Source: Erysipelothrix sp. HDW6C
GTDB taxonomy: Bacteria > Bacillota_I > Bacilli_A > Erysipelotrichales > Erysipelotrichaceae
Length of the DNA: 64,000 bases
Direction of reading: 5' to 3'
NCBI RefSeq assembly: GCF_011299615.1
Contig: NZ_CP049861.1
Coordinates: 806,001-870,000, forward strand
Below the pieces are notes generated by a model that searched no databases, was not told the origin of the DNA, and saw only the letters and a list, made by a program, of their open reading frames with translations. The position numbers and the translations under genes are program-made. Shown here in pieces: positions 16,395 through 24,142 of this stretch. Every line of letters begins with the position of its first letter. The first letter of the stretch is position 1.

Positions 16395-17510
16395 ATGAAT
16401 TCAAAACACGTCATGGATTATAGTGTAAGTCATGTATCGGTGGATACAATTTTTGTTGAATTTATAAATGTAGTGCAGGAAAATAATAAATATATTATTG
16501 GTCTCCTCGATACAAACGATACAATTGTTGCCTGCAGTTCGGAAGGATACATTGGCAAGTCTCGCCGTACAATTCCCGACACCCAACAAAATTGTGTATT
16601 TGAAATTACCGTTCACGATCAGACCTTTGGTTCGTTATGGGTCAATGGCGAAGAAAGTCTCAAAATGATGAGTAGCCTACTTTTGGAGTCACTTACAACA
16701 CGAATCATGTATGAAATGAACGAACAACGCCTTCAACAAAAAATTACAAAAGATGATGAACTCATTGAAATCTTACTAAAAAAAGATGCTTTTGATCGAA
16801 AAAGAGTCATCGAACTGAGCGAAGAACTTGAGATTGATCAAGATAAAACACGCATTGCAATTCTTGTTACGCATGAAACAGGATTCGACCGCAACGAAGT
16901 TGTTCGACTCAAACTAAAAGAAGACAGCAAAGAATTGATCTATTCTCTCATTGATGCAAAGACGCTGCTCCTTTTTAAAGATGTGCCCGAAACACTATCA
17001 AATGATAAACTTAAAAAACATGTATTAAAGTATATCAATGGACTGCAGAATTGGGGGCTGAGTGACAGTAGCTACAGTATTGGGTCAATGCAAAACAAGC
17101 TCATTAACTACAAAGAGAGCTATCAAAATTGCGTATGGTTATACCAACACAAGCGAAGTCAAGCTACGATTACCTTCTTCATGGACTATTTGTCTGAGTA
17201 CTATGTAAAACAAGTTCCCATTGACAGCATTCGAAATTACTTTGACTATTATGTGGATCGTGCGAAAGGTCTGGATGCAGAAGAATTAATTGAAATCACC
17301 GAAAGACTATTTCAAAATAGCTTTAACATCACCCAGACTGCCGATGACCTTTATATCCATAAGAACACGCTCATATACAAACTAAAACGATACGAAACAA
17401 TTTTTGATATCGATGTGAGGGGAAGTTTTGAAGGGAAGGTTTTCCTGATGCTTATCATCGAAGCACTCAAGGAACACCAACAACAAAAACAAGTAGGTGA
17501 AATTATATGA
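16395..17510 (+). CDS. CdaR/PucR-type transcriptional regulator
   Basis: The protein has 371 residues. The N-terminal 130 resemble the sugar-diacid recognition domain (VDTIFVEFINVVQ; IIGLLDTNDTIVACSSEG then YIGKSRR). A middle GGDEF-like degenerate region follows, and the C-terminus carries the PucR/CdaR helix-turn-helix (NITQTADDLYIHKNTLIYKL, about residues 306-325). Such proteins activate sugar-acid operons. ATG 16395 has AAGGG ten bases upstream; the longer frame begins at TTG. It overlaps the following EIIB by ATGA, so the regulator is made with a PTS subunit that might signal to it. Confidence 0.87.
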   Translation: MNSKHVMDYSVSHVSVDTIFVEFINVVQENNKYIIGLLDTNDTIVACSSEGYIGKSRRTIPDTQQNCVFEITVHDQTFGSLWVNGEESLKMMSSLLLESLTTRIMYEMNEQRLQQKITKDDELIEILLKKDAFDRKRVIELSEELEIDQDKTRIAILVTHETGFDRNEVVRLKLKEDSKELIYSLIDAKTLLLFKDVPETLSNDKLKKHVLKYINGLQNWGLSDSSYSIGSMQNKLINYKESYQNCVWLYQHKRSQATITFFMDYLSEYYVKQVPIDSIRNYFDYYVDRAKGLDAEELIEITERLFQNSFNITQTADDLYIHKNTLIYKLKRYETIFDIDVRGSFEGKVFLMLIIEALKEHQQQKQVGEII

Positions 17511-17983
17511 GCACAAAAGTGAAACTTGCAAGAATAGACAAACGGCTGCTCCATGCAACGGTTGCGGTTAATTGGGCTCCCTTTGTAAACGCAAACTATG
17601 CAATTGTCGTCGATCCCAAATATGTTGGTGATCCATTTATTGAAAATGTTATGCAGCTTTGTCTGCCGAAGTCGATGAAAGTGAAAATATTTAATGTAGA
17701 CCAACTTTTAGGATTTGTGAATGAACACACCTATGAAACCCGCAATGTTATGTTGATTTTTAAAGACCTTGCGACTGCACTCGAAGCAATTAAAGCTGGT
17801 CTTGTTCTTAAAGAAATTCAACTACCCTATCCAGCAAGCCGAATGATGATCAAGCGACTCCCTGATTATTTTAATGAAAATGAAATTGAAACAATTAGAG
17901 CAATACAAACTCAAGAAACGCGTTTATATTTTCAAACGGCTCCATTGGATACGAAAGAGTACAGTATATTTACAAAAAAATAA
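17507..17983 (+). CDS. Second mannose-family EIIB, with altered phosphorylation loop
   Basis: The protein has 158 residues and the EIIB fold. The loop reads RIDKRLLHATVAVNW: the phosphohistidine (His16) is kept but the usual Gly-Gln after it is Ala-Thr. The first EIIB of the cluster has the normal HGQV. Translational coupling to the CdaR-type regulator suggests this copy may report PTS state to the regulator, or serve a different carrier; both are inference. Confidence 0.85.
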   Translation: MSTKVKLARIDKRLLHATVAVNWAPFVNANYAIVVDPKYVGDPFIENVMQLCLPKSMKVKIFNVDQLLGFVNEHTYETRNVMLIFKDLATALEAIKAGLVLKEIQLPYPASRMMIKRLPDYFNENEIETIRAIQTQETRLYFQTAPLDTKEYSIFTKK

Positions 17984-17995
17984 GGAGTATAGAGA

Positions 17996-18880
17996 ATGTT
18001 TGAAGGAATAATAACACCCATCGTTACCCCCTTTAATCGGGATAACGAACAATCTATTAATTATGAAGCTCTTGAACCATTGTTGGAACACTTAATTGCC
18101 AAGGGCGTTGATGGTATTTTTGTATTAGGAAGTAATGGAGAGTTTCATGTGATGGACGAGATGGAGAAGATTGTTTTCTCAAAGCGCGTCATAGAAATTG
18201 TCGCCAAACGTGTACCAGTTTATATTGGAACTGGAAGCTGTTCAACACTTGAAACAATTCGACTTTCAAAAAAAATGGAAGCAATGGGCGCAGACGCTTT
18301 ATCCGTCATTACGCCATATTTTCTCACGCCAACTGACGAGGAAATTTATCAGTACTTTGAAGATGTTGCAAAAAGTGTACGCATCCCCATTATCTTATAC
18401 AATATCCCTAAAGCAACTGGATGTAATATATCTAAAGCGGTCGTTAAACGACTTGCAAAGATAGACAATATCAAAGGTATCAAAGACAGCAGTGGTGACA
18501 TTCAAAATTTGAAAGATTATATTGAGGCAACCAAAGGAACAGATATGAATGTTCTGGTAGGATCTGACTCAAAGATTTCCGAAGGATACCAACTGGGTGC
18601 ACACGGAGCCATTGCAGGAACAAGTAATGTTATTACCGAGGTAATCGTCAATCTAAATAAAGCGCTTAAAGATGGAAATCATGATGAAGCGCAACGCTAC
18701 CAAAAAGATATCGATGTTCTTCGAGGTGTATTAAAGTATGGAACAGTTCCATCAATCATGAAACGTGCCGTAGAACTTGCAGGTATTGCTCCTGTAGGAC
18801 CCGCGCGACTACCCGTTCAAGAGACTACATCAGATGTCGATTTAAAAATTAGAGAGATGCTTTCTTATTACAATCTCTAA
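17996..18880 (+). CDS. DHDPS/NAL family lyase (KDG aldolase-like)
   Basis: The protein has 294 residues, full length. Schiff-base Lys163 (GIKDSSGD), Tyr135 (ILYNIPKATG) and the GSNGEF loop (45-50, in place of GTTGE) are present. The family adds or splits pyruvate: dihydrodipicolinate synthase, N-acetylneuraminate lyase, 2-keto-3-deoxygluconate aldolase and keto-deoxyglucarate dehydratase. Being last in a sugar-acid type operon, an aldolase or dehydratase role is more likely than lysine synthesis. A GGAG site precedes the ATG and a strong terminator closes the operon. Confidence 0.87.
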   Translation: MFEGIITPIVTPFNRDNEQSINYEALEPLLEHLIAKGVDGIFVLGSNGEFHVMDEMEKIVFSKRVIEIVAKRVPVYIGTGSCSTLETIRLSKKMEAMGADALSVITPYFLTPTDEEIYQYFEDVAKSVRIPIILYNIPKATGCNISKAVVKRLAKIDNIKGIKDSSGDIQNLKDYIEATKGTDMNVLVGSDSKISEGYQLGAHGAIAGTSNVITEVIVNLNKALKDGNHDEAQRYQKDIDVLRGVLKYGTVPSIMKRAVELAGIAPVGPARLPVQETTSDVDLKIREMLSYYNL

Positions 18881-18898
18881 AGTATTGCAGAGTACACG

Positions 18899-18930
18899 AA
18901 AGGGCGGATACACCAGTATCCGCCCTTTTT
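18899..18930. terminator. Terminator closing the PTS cluster
   Basis: A 12-bp stem (18899-18910 with 18917-18928) is followed by T; it also lies just past the convergent acetyltransferase stop. Confidence 0.92.
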
Positions 18931-18931
18931 C

Positions 18932-19588
18932 CTATTTGAAGTGATGTTCTTTGAAATACTCATACAAATCATCAATGTTGCTAGATGCGATTAGAGAAAG
19001 CGCATCAATCACATCGCAGTGTTCCCAATCGAACCAACGTATTTCTAAGAGTGTGTCAATGTCCCTAATACTAAACCGATGTTTAAGAACACGGCCAGGA
19101 TTCCCACCGATGATAGTATAAGGGGCAACATCCTTCGTAACAACAGATTCGGCTGCAATAATTGCACCCTCTCCAATAGAGACACCTGGCATGATTGTCG
19201 CATTCATACCAATCCAAACATCACTTCCAATAGTGGTGTTACCGCGTGCCTTATAGGATTCAATAATTGCCTCCGCAAATGGATAAACTGAAATCCAATG
19301 GGGATTATGATTGTGGTTTCCACCCATCAAGATCGTAACACCACTTGCAATACATACGTAGTTTCCAATAATGAGTTCATCAATGTGCCACCCATTTTGC
19401 TCAATTGGATTAGAGAGTGATTGTGAAAAACGATCACCCCACATATAACGCACACATCCATCTTCAAATGGCATTCCATCATAGTATCCAGAGTAGTAGG
19501 AATGATGCCCGACCTTGATAAGCGGATTTGTTATGATATCTTCTAAATAACGTATTTCAGACCAATGTTTATAATATTCAGTTTTCAT
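18932..19588 (-). CDS. CatB-related O-acetyltransferase (hexapeptide-repeat xenobiotic acetyltransferase)
   Basis: The protein has 218 residues. The N-terminal NPLIKVGHHSYYSGYYDG, the catalytic-loop segment MGGNHNHNPHW with His94 at the expected place, left-handed beta-helix repeats (IGSDVWIGMNATIMPGVSIG) and the C-terminal SSNIDDLYEYFKE tail follow type B chloramphenicol acetyltransferases; Vat streptogramin acetyltransferases are the next nearest group. It would acetylate a drug hydroxyl in the cytosol. A ~15-residue insertion near 55-70 is absent from classical CatB. A 17-codon leader and a stable hairpin lie just upstream, suggesting drug-inducible translation. Confidence 0.85.
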   Translation of the reverse strand: MKTEYYKHWSEIRYLEDIITNPLIKVGHHSYYSGYYDGMPFEDGCVRYMWGDRFSQSLSNPIEQNGWHIDELIIGNYVCIASGVTILMGGNHNHNPHWISVYPFAEAIIESYKARGNTTIGSDVWIGMNATIMPGVSIGEGAIIAAESVVTKDVAPYTIIGGNPGRVLKHRFSIRDIDTLLEIRWFDWEHCDVIDALSLIASSNIDDLYEYFKEHHFK

Positions 19589-19596
19589 AAGTTCCT

Positions 19597-19629
19597 CGTT
19601 TCTAAATTTTAATTTTAAATCTAGAAACG
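19597..19629 (-). promoter_or_regulatory. Attenuator hairpin sequestering the acetyltransferase start region
   Basis: On the minus strand a 13-bp stem (arms 19617-19629 and 19597-19609, one G-U pair) closes a 7-nt loop. The 5' arm holds the last two sense codons and the stop of the leader ORF; the 3' arm ends inside the GAGG ribosome site of the CatB-like gene. Confidence 0.8.
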
Positions 19630-19674
19630 CGTCACCACGGCGACATTTTTCAGTCGCTTTAATCTACGAACCAT
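19621..19674 (-). CDS. 17-residue leader peptide of the CatB-like gene
   Basis: ATG at 19674 is preceded by AAAGGAG with a 7-nt gap and ends at TAG 19621. The peptide reads MVRRLKRLKNVAVVTRF. It is basic with two R-L-K tripeptides and a VAVV segment. Such motifs are reminiscent of macrolide-stalling leaders (+x+ and IAVV types), and its Ala and Thr residues are of the kind favoured for chloramphenicol stalling. The ORF end is built into the hairpin, as in cat and erm translational attenuators. Function is inferred from architecture. Confidence 0.75.
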   Translation of the reverse strand: MVRRLKRLKNVAVVTRF

Positions 19675-19695
19675 AATCAGACTCCTTTGTGCAAT

Positions 19696-19724
19696 AGTTT
19701 AACTTTCGATAGACTGGTTGTCAA
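19696..19724 (-). promoter_or_regulatory. Sigma-A promoter of the leader/CatB-like unit
   Basis: On the minus strand TTGACA (19724-19719), a 17-bp spacer and TAAACT (19701-19696) precede the leader. The predicted transcript begins just before the leader ribosome site. Confidence 0.8.
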
Positions 19725-19744
19725 TCTAACAGATTTGGAAATCT

Positions 19745-19760
19745 TGTGACAACAATCACA
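19745..19760. promoter_or_regulatory. CRP/FNR-family type site
   Basis: TGTGA and TCACA are separated by 6 bp, a perfect match to the Crp/ArcR-type palindrome. The centre lies about 64 bp upstream of the predicted leader transcript start. It sits between two divergent genes. Confidence 0.45.
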
Positions 19761-19871
19761 GTCTTTATTCATTTGTGACATTTAAAGGGCCACTGATGAC
19801 ATTATGCACGGATTGTGAAGAATATATGGTAATTTGAACATTGTTAATAAAATAAATAAAAGGAGAACACT

Positions 19872-21494
19872 ATGAAAAAAACAATGACTCTGGTCCTCAT
19901 CATGGCAATGGGGATTCTCTCGGTTACTGGAAATAGAGTATTCGCAGATGATACAGATGGGAATACTCCTGTGAATTTCGTGGATTCAAACTTGGAACGA
20001 TACCTTCGCATCAGCTACTTTTATGATCTTCCAGAAGGTGAACCAATAACACGTGATATGATGACAACGGTTCATTCCGTATCTTTAACCTTCTGTGACT
20101 ATAATGATGAATGGGAATGTGAGTTGCGAACGATTCGTGATTTTTCTGGAATTGAATATGCACTGAATCTGGAGTATATTACTATGGATCCTGAACCAGG
20201 AAACATAATTATTCCAGAGAATCTAGCGCTGCTCTCAGGATTACAAAATGCAAGATATCTCAATTTAGGGATTGCTCAATCTTATGATACATGGACAAAT
20301 CCGCTAACTGAAACAGAAACAAATGCTCTTAAGGATTTCTATCTCACAATTTTAAGTGAACTTGGTAACACAGGTTTTGAAGAGGTGCTTATAAACTATA
20401 TGTTCGTAACGATGGATTATTCATGGATTGTTGGTTTGGATCTTCATGCACTCACCCACGGATTCAGAAATTACTTTGAGGAAATGCCTTCATCCGATGT
20501 CGTGAATTATACCATCGAAACCAATGATGATGGCGATATTGTATACCGCTTCCGTTATGAAAACCCTATAAATACGGTTTATGTTGGTGAGGATGGATTC
20601 ATTCGCGAAGATTCAAATAGAGACTACCAAAATCTTCAAATAATAAGTTATGGCGAAAGTCAGCTTGATGAATCACGAATAGCTGTTTATGACAGTGAAG
20701 GAAACGAGGTTGACGAAACAAACTTTTCATATTTGGAGTTTGAGTTGTCCGAAGCGGAATTTCAAAATCTTAATCAAGATATGGCTCTAATATCCTTGTC
20801 GATGTTTCAAGAGTCATCTACTACAGAAACAAACTTATCACTCCATAATTTAGTTTCAATTTATGTTGGAGAGGAAACAACGACTCCCGAACCGATACAA
20901 ACGTATACGGTACAGTTCAATTCTCATGGAGGGTCAGATGTTGCGTCGATTACAAATGTGGAATCGGGAAGCAAAATCGCACAGCCCTCTAATCCTTCCC
21001 GAGTTGGCTACAATTTTGAAGGATGGTATCAGAGCGAGAATTACGAATTAACATGGGACTTTGAGTCTGATTCTGTTGTGGCTGACACAACACTTCATGC
21101 AAAGTGGTCGATGGTTCTTAATCCTGAGCCAACACCGCGATACACGGTGCGCTTTGATTCGCATGGTGGTACTTCAGTTGCTTCACAAGTAAACCTTGCT
21201 CCAAATTCATTGGTTGAGCAACCAGGAATTCCAACGCGTGAAGGGTATCATTTTGTGGGTTGGTATCAGCAAGCAACTTACATGACAAGTTGGGACTTTG
21301 AAAATGATACAGTAAACGAAGATATTGTACTTCATGCACAATGGCAAGTAAGTACGGGTCCTGTCAATCCAGACGAAAATATTCAACCAAAATTGCCAGA
21401 AACGGGTATTTCTTCAATGCTAAATGCTCTAGGTTTCTGTACAATCATTGCGGGAACGATTATTATATCTTACAAAAAGAAATCAGAATTATAA
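19872..21494 (+). CDS. LPETG-anchored surface protein with internalin-like N-terminus and two B-repeats
   Basis: The protein has 540 residues. A signal peptide (1-25, cleavage likely after VFA) leads into an N-terminal region with NFVDSNLERYLR and SGIEYALNLEYITM, resembling the cap and first leucine-rich repeats of internalins but degenerate. Two Listeria-Bacteroides (Flg_new/InlB B) repeats follow, each with YTVxFxSHGG...GYxFxGWYQ...LHAxW (about 345-412 and 422-490). The C-terminus has LPETG (508-512), a hydrophobic helix and KKK, the sortase A signal. A wall-bound adhesin is likely. AAAGGAG precedes the ATG. Confidence 0.92.
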   Translation: MKKTMTLVLIMAMGILSVTGNRVFADDTDGNTPVNFVDSNLERYLRISYFYDLPEGEPITRDMMTTVHSVSLTFCDYNDEWECELRTIRDFSGIEYALNLEYITMDPEPGNIIIPENLALLSGLQNARYLNLGIAQSYDTWTNPLTETETNALKDFYLTILSELGNTGFEEVLINYMFVTMDYSWIVGLDLHALTHGFRNYFEEMPSSDVVNYTIETNDDGDIVYRFRYENPINTVYVGEDGFIREDSNRDYQNLQIISYGESQLDESRIAVYDSEGNEVDETNFSYLEFELSEAEFQNLNQDMALISLSMFQESSTTETNLSLHNLVSIYVGEETTTPEPIQTYTVQFNSHGGSDVASITNVESGSKIAQPSNPSRVGYNFEGWYQSENYELTWDFESDSVVADTTLHAKWSMVLNPEPTPRYTVRFDSHGGTSVASQVNLAPNSLVEQPGIPTREGYHFVGWYQQATYMTSWDFENDTVNEDIVLHAQWQVSTGPVNPDENIQPKLPETGISSMLNALGFCTIIAGTIIISYKKKSEL

Positions 21495-21519
21495 AAAGCA
21501 TAACCCCCATGCTTTTTTT
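21493..21519 (+). terminator. Terminator after the LPETG protein gene
   Basis: An 8-bp stem (21494-21501 with 21509-21516), with T to 21519. Confidence 0.85.
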
Positions 21520-21561
21520 CTTGAACTCATAAATCTCTGCACGATTTTGTTATTAATGACA

Positions 21562-21587
21562 CATGTATTACTGATTTGTAATACATG
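21562..21587. promoter_or_regulatory. Inverted repeat ahead of the deacetylase promoter
   Basis: Perfect 10-bp arms (CATGTATTAC / GTAATACATG) with a 6-bp centre end 18 bp before the TATAAT at 21606-21611, so the repeat covers the -35 position. It is a candidate operator. Confidence 0.55.
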
Positions 21588-21605
21588 GAATCGAATCCTT
21601 CATGA

Positions 21606-21611
21606 TATAAT
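21606..21611 (+). promoter_or_regulatory. -10 box (TATAAT) of the deacetylase gene
   Basis: A consensus hexamer 26 nt before the ATG at 21638; the -35 position is occupied by the inverted repeat. Confidence 0.55.
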
Positions 21612-21637
21612 AAAAACAAGAGGAAGAAGGTCATGTA

Positions 21638-23056
21638 ATGGGAACAAAAAGGGTAATTCGTAAACCAAGATGGGGGATGATAATTGGCTTGACAAGCTTG
21701 TGTGTGGCGCTCATTATTAGTGGTATTGTACTTTATCGTACTATTAGTACTGGAAATATTTTGGGGAAGTCTTATTATAATGATTTAGAAACAGAACGAA
21801 TCTCAGAAAATTCGCCTCAGAATATCCACATTGAATATCCACGCACTGGCAATGAAACTGTCAATGCATTTATCAAAAACTTTATAGATACGAAATACTC
21901 AGATTTTAAGAAAACACTGAACGCGGACATTGAGAATGCTGAGTTTAACATCAGTTATGAGTCATCAGTATTTAATGAAGATATCGTTTCGTTCTATTTT
22001 TCAACATACGCAATTCAACCGGGGATGGCACACGGAGATCGTGGAATTGATACATTTACATTTGATATGAAATCGGGGAAATGTGTCACTCTAAACGAAC
22101 TTTTTGTGGACCAAAAATATCATGAAAAGTTTCTTAAACAATTACAAGAAAAAGTTACGGACATTGTCAGTGAGGATTCTGATAATCCATATTTAAGTAC
22201 TGATGAAGTTATTCGTGTTGTCAAAGACACCAAACATTTCACCATATCGCATAACTCCTTGTTTGCGTACTTTGAACCCTATCAAATTGCGCCTGGATAT
22301 AAAGCAACACAAATAATTTCAATTAGTTTATCAGATGTTCAAGGTCTCAAACTTGAACAAATTGAGAAAGTAGCACAGAATATTACAGTACAAAACTTCG
22401 CAGAATCACAGTTCTATAAAGAACAACACCGTAGGTTTGTTAAATCATATGAAGGTAAGAAATTGATCGCACTGACCTTCGATGATGGGCCACACCAAAC
22501 GCTAACACCCCAACTCCTAGATATTCTGAAACAAAAGGATACTGAAGCAACCTTTTTTGTATTAGGGTCTCAAGTCAAGAAAAACCCAGAAATTGTCCGC
22601 AGAGCATACGCCGAAGGTCATGCAATCGGCAGCCACACGTATTCTCACTATAACTTAGTTAATTTAACACCCGAAGAAGTCGCCTCGGAATTTGAACGTA
22701 CGAATGAACAAATTCTTCTTGCAACTGGAGAGTCGCCGATAATGATGCGACCCCCTTATGGCTCATTCAATGATGAAATAGCCCAAAATGCGAATGCGGC
22801 AATCATACTTTGGTCAGTCGATACGCAAGATTGGAATGGTCTCGATGCAAAAACTATTGTTGATAATGTTGTCTCGGATTCTAAAGACGGATCGATTGTT
22901 CTAATGCATGACATTCATAAGGCAAGTATTGAAGCAGTTCCGGTTATTATTGATGCACTTCATGAAGAAGGCTACACTTTAGTGAGTGTGGAGACCTTGC
23001 TTGAAGTCCGTGGTGGTCTTGAGAATGGGGAAGCATATTACGCAGCCTATGAATGA
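21638..23056 (+). CDS. Membrane-anchored polysaccharide (peptidoglycan) deacetylase, PdaC/PgdA-like
   Basis: The protein has 472 residues. One N-terminal membrane helix (about 13-35) is followed by an extracytoplasmic DUF4163/RsiV-like region (about 60-245) and a NodB deacetylase domain (about 275-455). All five NodB motifs are present: TFDDGP, SHTYSH, RPPYG, WSVDTQDW and VLMHDIH, so it should be an active metal-dependent GlcNAc or MurNAc deacetylase. In pathogens such enzymes give lysozyme resistance. A start at 21638 follows GAGGAAGAAGG. It lies next to the LPETG surface protein but has its own promoter. Confidence 0.93.
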   Translation: MGTKRVIRKPRWGMIIGLTSLCVALIISGIVLYRTISTGNILGKSYYNDLETERISENSPQNIHIEYPRTGNETVNAFIKNFIDTKYSDFKKTLNADIENAEFNISYESSVFNEDIVSFYFSTYAIQPGMAHGDRGIDTFTFDMKSGKCVTLNELFVDQKYHEKFLKQLQEKVTDIVSEDSDNPYLSTDEVIRVVKDTKHFTISHNSLFAYFEPYQIAPGYKATQIISISLSDVQGLKLEQIEKVAQNITVQNFAESQFYKEQHRRFVKSYEGKKLIALTFDDGPHQTLTPQLLDILKQKDTEATFFVLGSQVKKNPEIVRRAYAEGHAIGSHTYSHYNLVNLTPEEVASEFERTNEQILLATGESPIMMRPPYGSFNDEIAQNANAAIILWSVDTQDWNGLDAKTIVDNVVSDSKDGSIVLMHDIHKASIEAVPVIIDALHEEGYTLVSVETLLEVRGGLENGEAYYAAYE

Positions 23057-23142
23057 TTTGAAACAGATGTACGAAGGTTGAAAAAAATACGTTTTAATGG
23101 CACAATAAGTGTCGATACAAAAACACAGAATGAGGAATTACA

Positions 23143-24114
23143 ATGAAGCATAATTTTTGGAATGAACTACCGACACCTTTTTTCGTATTGGCTCCAATGG
23201 AAGATGTTACCAATGTCGTCTTTCGTCATGTTATTGCGAAAGCTGCACGTCCAGATGTCTTCTTTACGGAATTCACCAATAGCGAAAGTTATTTTCATAC
23301 AGAGGGTCGTGAAAGCCTGCGCGGTCGTTTGACGTTTACTGAAGATGAACAACCGATGGTTGCGCACCTTTGGGGTGATAATCCTGAGTATTTTCGACAA
23401 ATGAGTATTGGGATGGCAGAAATGGGATTCCAAGGAATCGATATCAATATGGGATGCCCTGCACCCAATGTGTTTAAACACGGTCGCGGATCGGGATTAA
23501 TTTTACGTCCTGATGTTGCTGCGGAAATTATTCAAGGTGCTAAAGCGGGAGGACTTCCTGTAAGTGTGAAGACACGTTTGGGTCACTCTAAAGTTGACGA
23601 GTGGCGCGGGTGGTTAACACACCTGTTGCAACAAGATATTGCGAATCTCTCCATACATCTTCGCACAAAAACGGAAATGAGTAAGGTAGATGCCCATTGG
23701 GAACTGATTCCAGAAATCATGAAACTTCGTGATGCGGTAGCCCCACAAACGAAAATTACAATAAATGGTGACATTCCCAACTATGAAGTTGGCATGGAAC
23801 TTGCAACAAAATATGGAGTCGATGGCGTTATGATTGGGAGGGGTGTCTTCCACAATCCGTATGCTTTCGAGAAATCTGGAGAAACTCATTCCTCAAAAGA
23901 ACTTTTGGATTTATTCCGTTATCACTTGGATATGTTTGATAAGTACACAGGTAATGAACCGAGCCTTTTCAAACCCCTCCATCGTTTTTTTAAGATCTAT
24001 ATTCGTGAGTTTTCTGGAGCAAGTGATCTTCGTGTTCAGCTAATGGAAACCAAATCTACGCAAGAAGCGCGCACTCTTTTGGACGCATTTGAAGCAAATA
24101 ACTCAATTGACTGA
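23143..24114 (+). CDS. dus: tRNA-dihydrouridine synthase
   Basis: The protein has 323 residues, full length. The FMN-binding barrel start [13 protein letters not shown], catalytic Cys105 ([10 protein letters not shown]), Lys/Arg in SVKTRLGH, and [16 protein letters not shown] are all present. It reduces uridine in the D-loop of tRNA. The subfamily looks like the DUS family around DusC/Dus3 of Bacillota rather than DusB, but the class is not certain. A GAGGAA site precedes the ATG. Confidence 0.93.
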   Translation: MKHNFWNELPTPFFVLAPMEDVTNVVFRHVIAKAARPDVFFTEFTNSESYFHTEGRESLRGRLTFTEDEQPMVAHLWGDNPEYFRQMSIGMAEMGFQGIDINMGCPAPNVFKHGRGSGLILRPDVAAEIIQGAKAGGLPVSVKTRLGHSKVDEWRGWLTHLLQQDIANLSIHLRTKTEMSKVDAHWELIPEIMKLRDAVAPQTKITINGDIPNYEVGMELATKYGVDGVMIGRGVFHNPYAFEKSGETHSSKELLDLFRYHLDMFDKYTGNEPSLFKPLHRFFKIYIREFSGASDLRVQLMETKSTQEARTLLDAFEANNSID

Positions 24115-24130
24115 TTGAGTTATTTTTATT
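24100..24130 (+). terminator. Terminator overlapping the dus stop codon
   Basis: Stem AACTCAAT/ATTGAGTT (24100-24107 with 24114-24121), then T-rich. The stem begins inside the last codons. Confidence 0.75.
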
Positions 24131-24142
24131 AAGGAGGTTTTG

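Noticed and set aside
18932-19588. Calling the acetyltransferase a Vat streptogramin acetyltransferase
   Set aside because: The N-terminal YYSGYY segment and the SSNI tail fit CatB better; Vat remains second choice.
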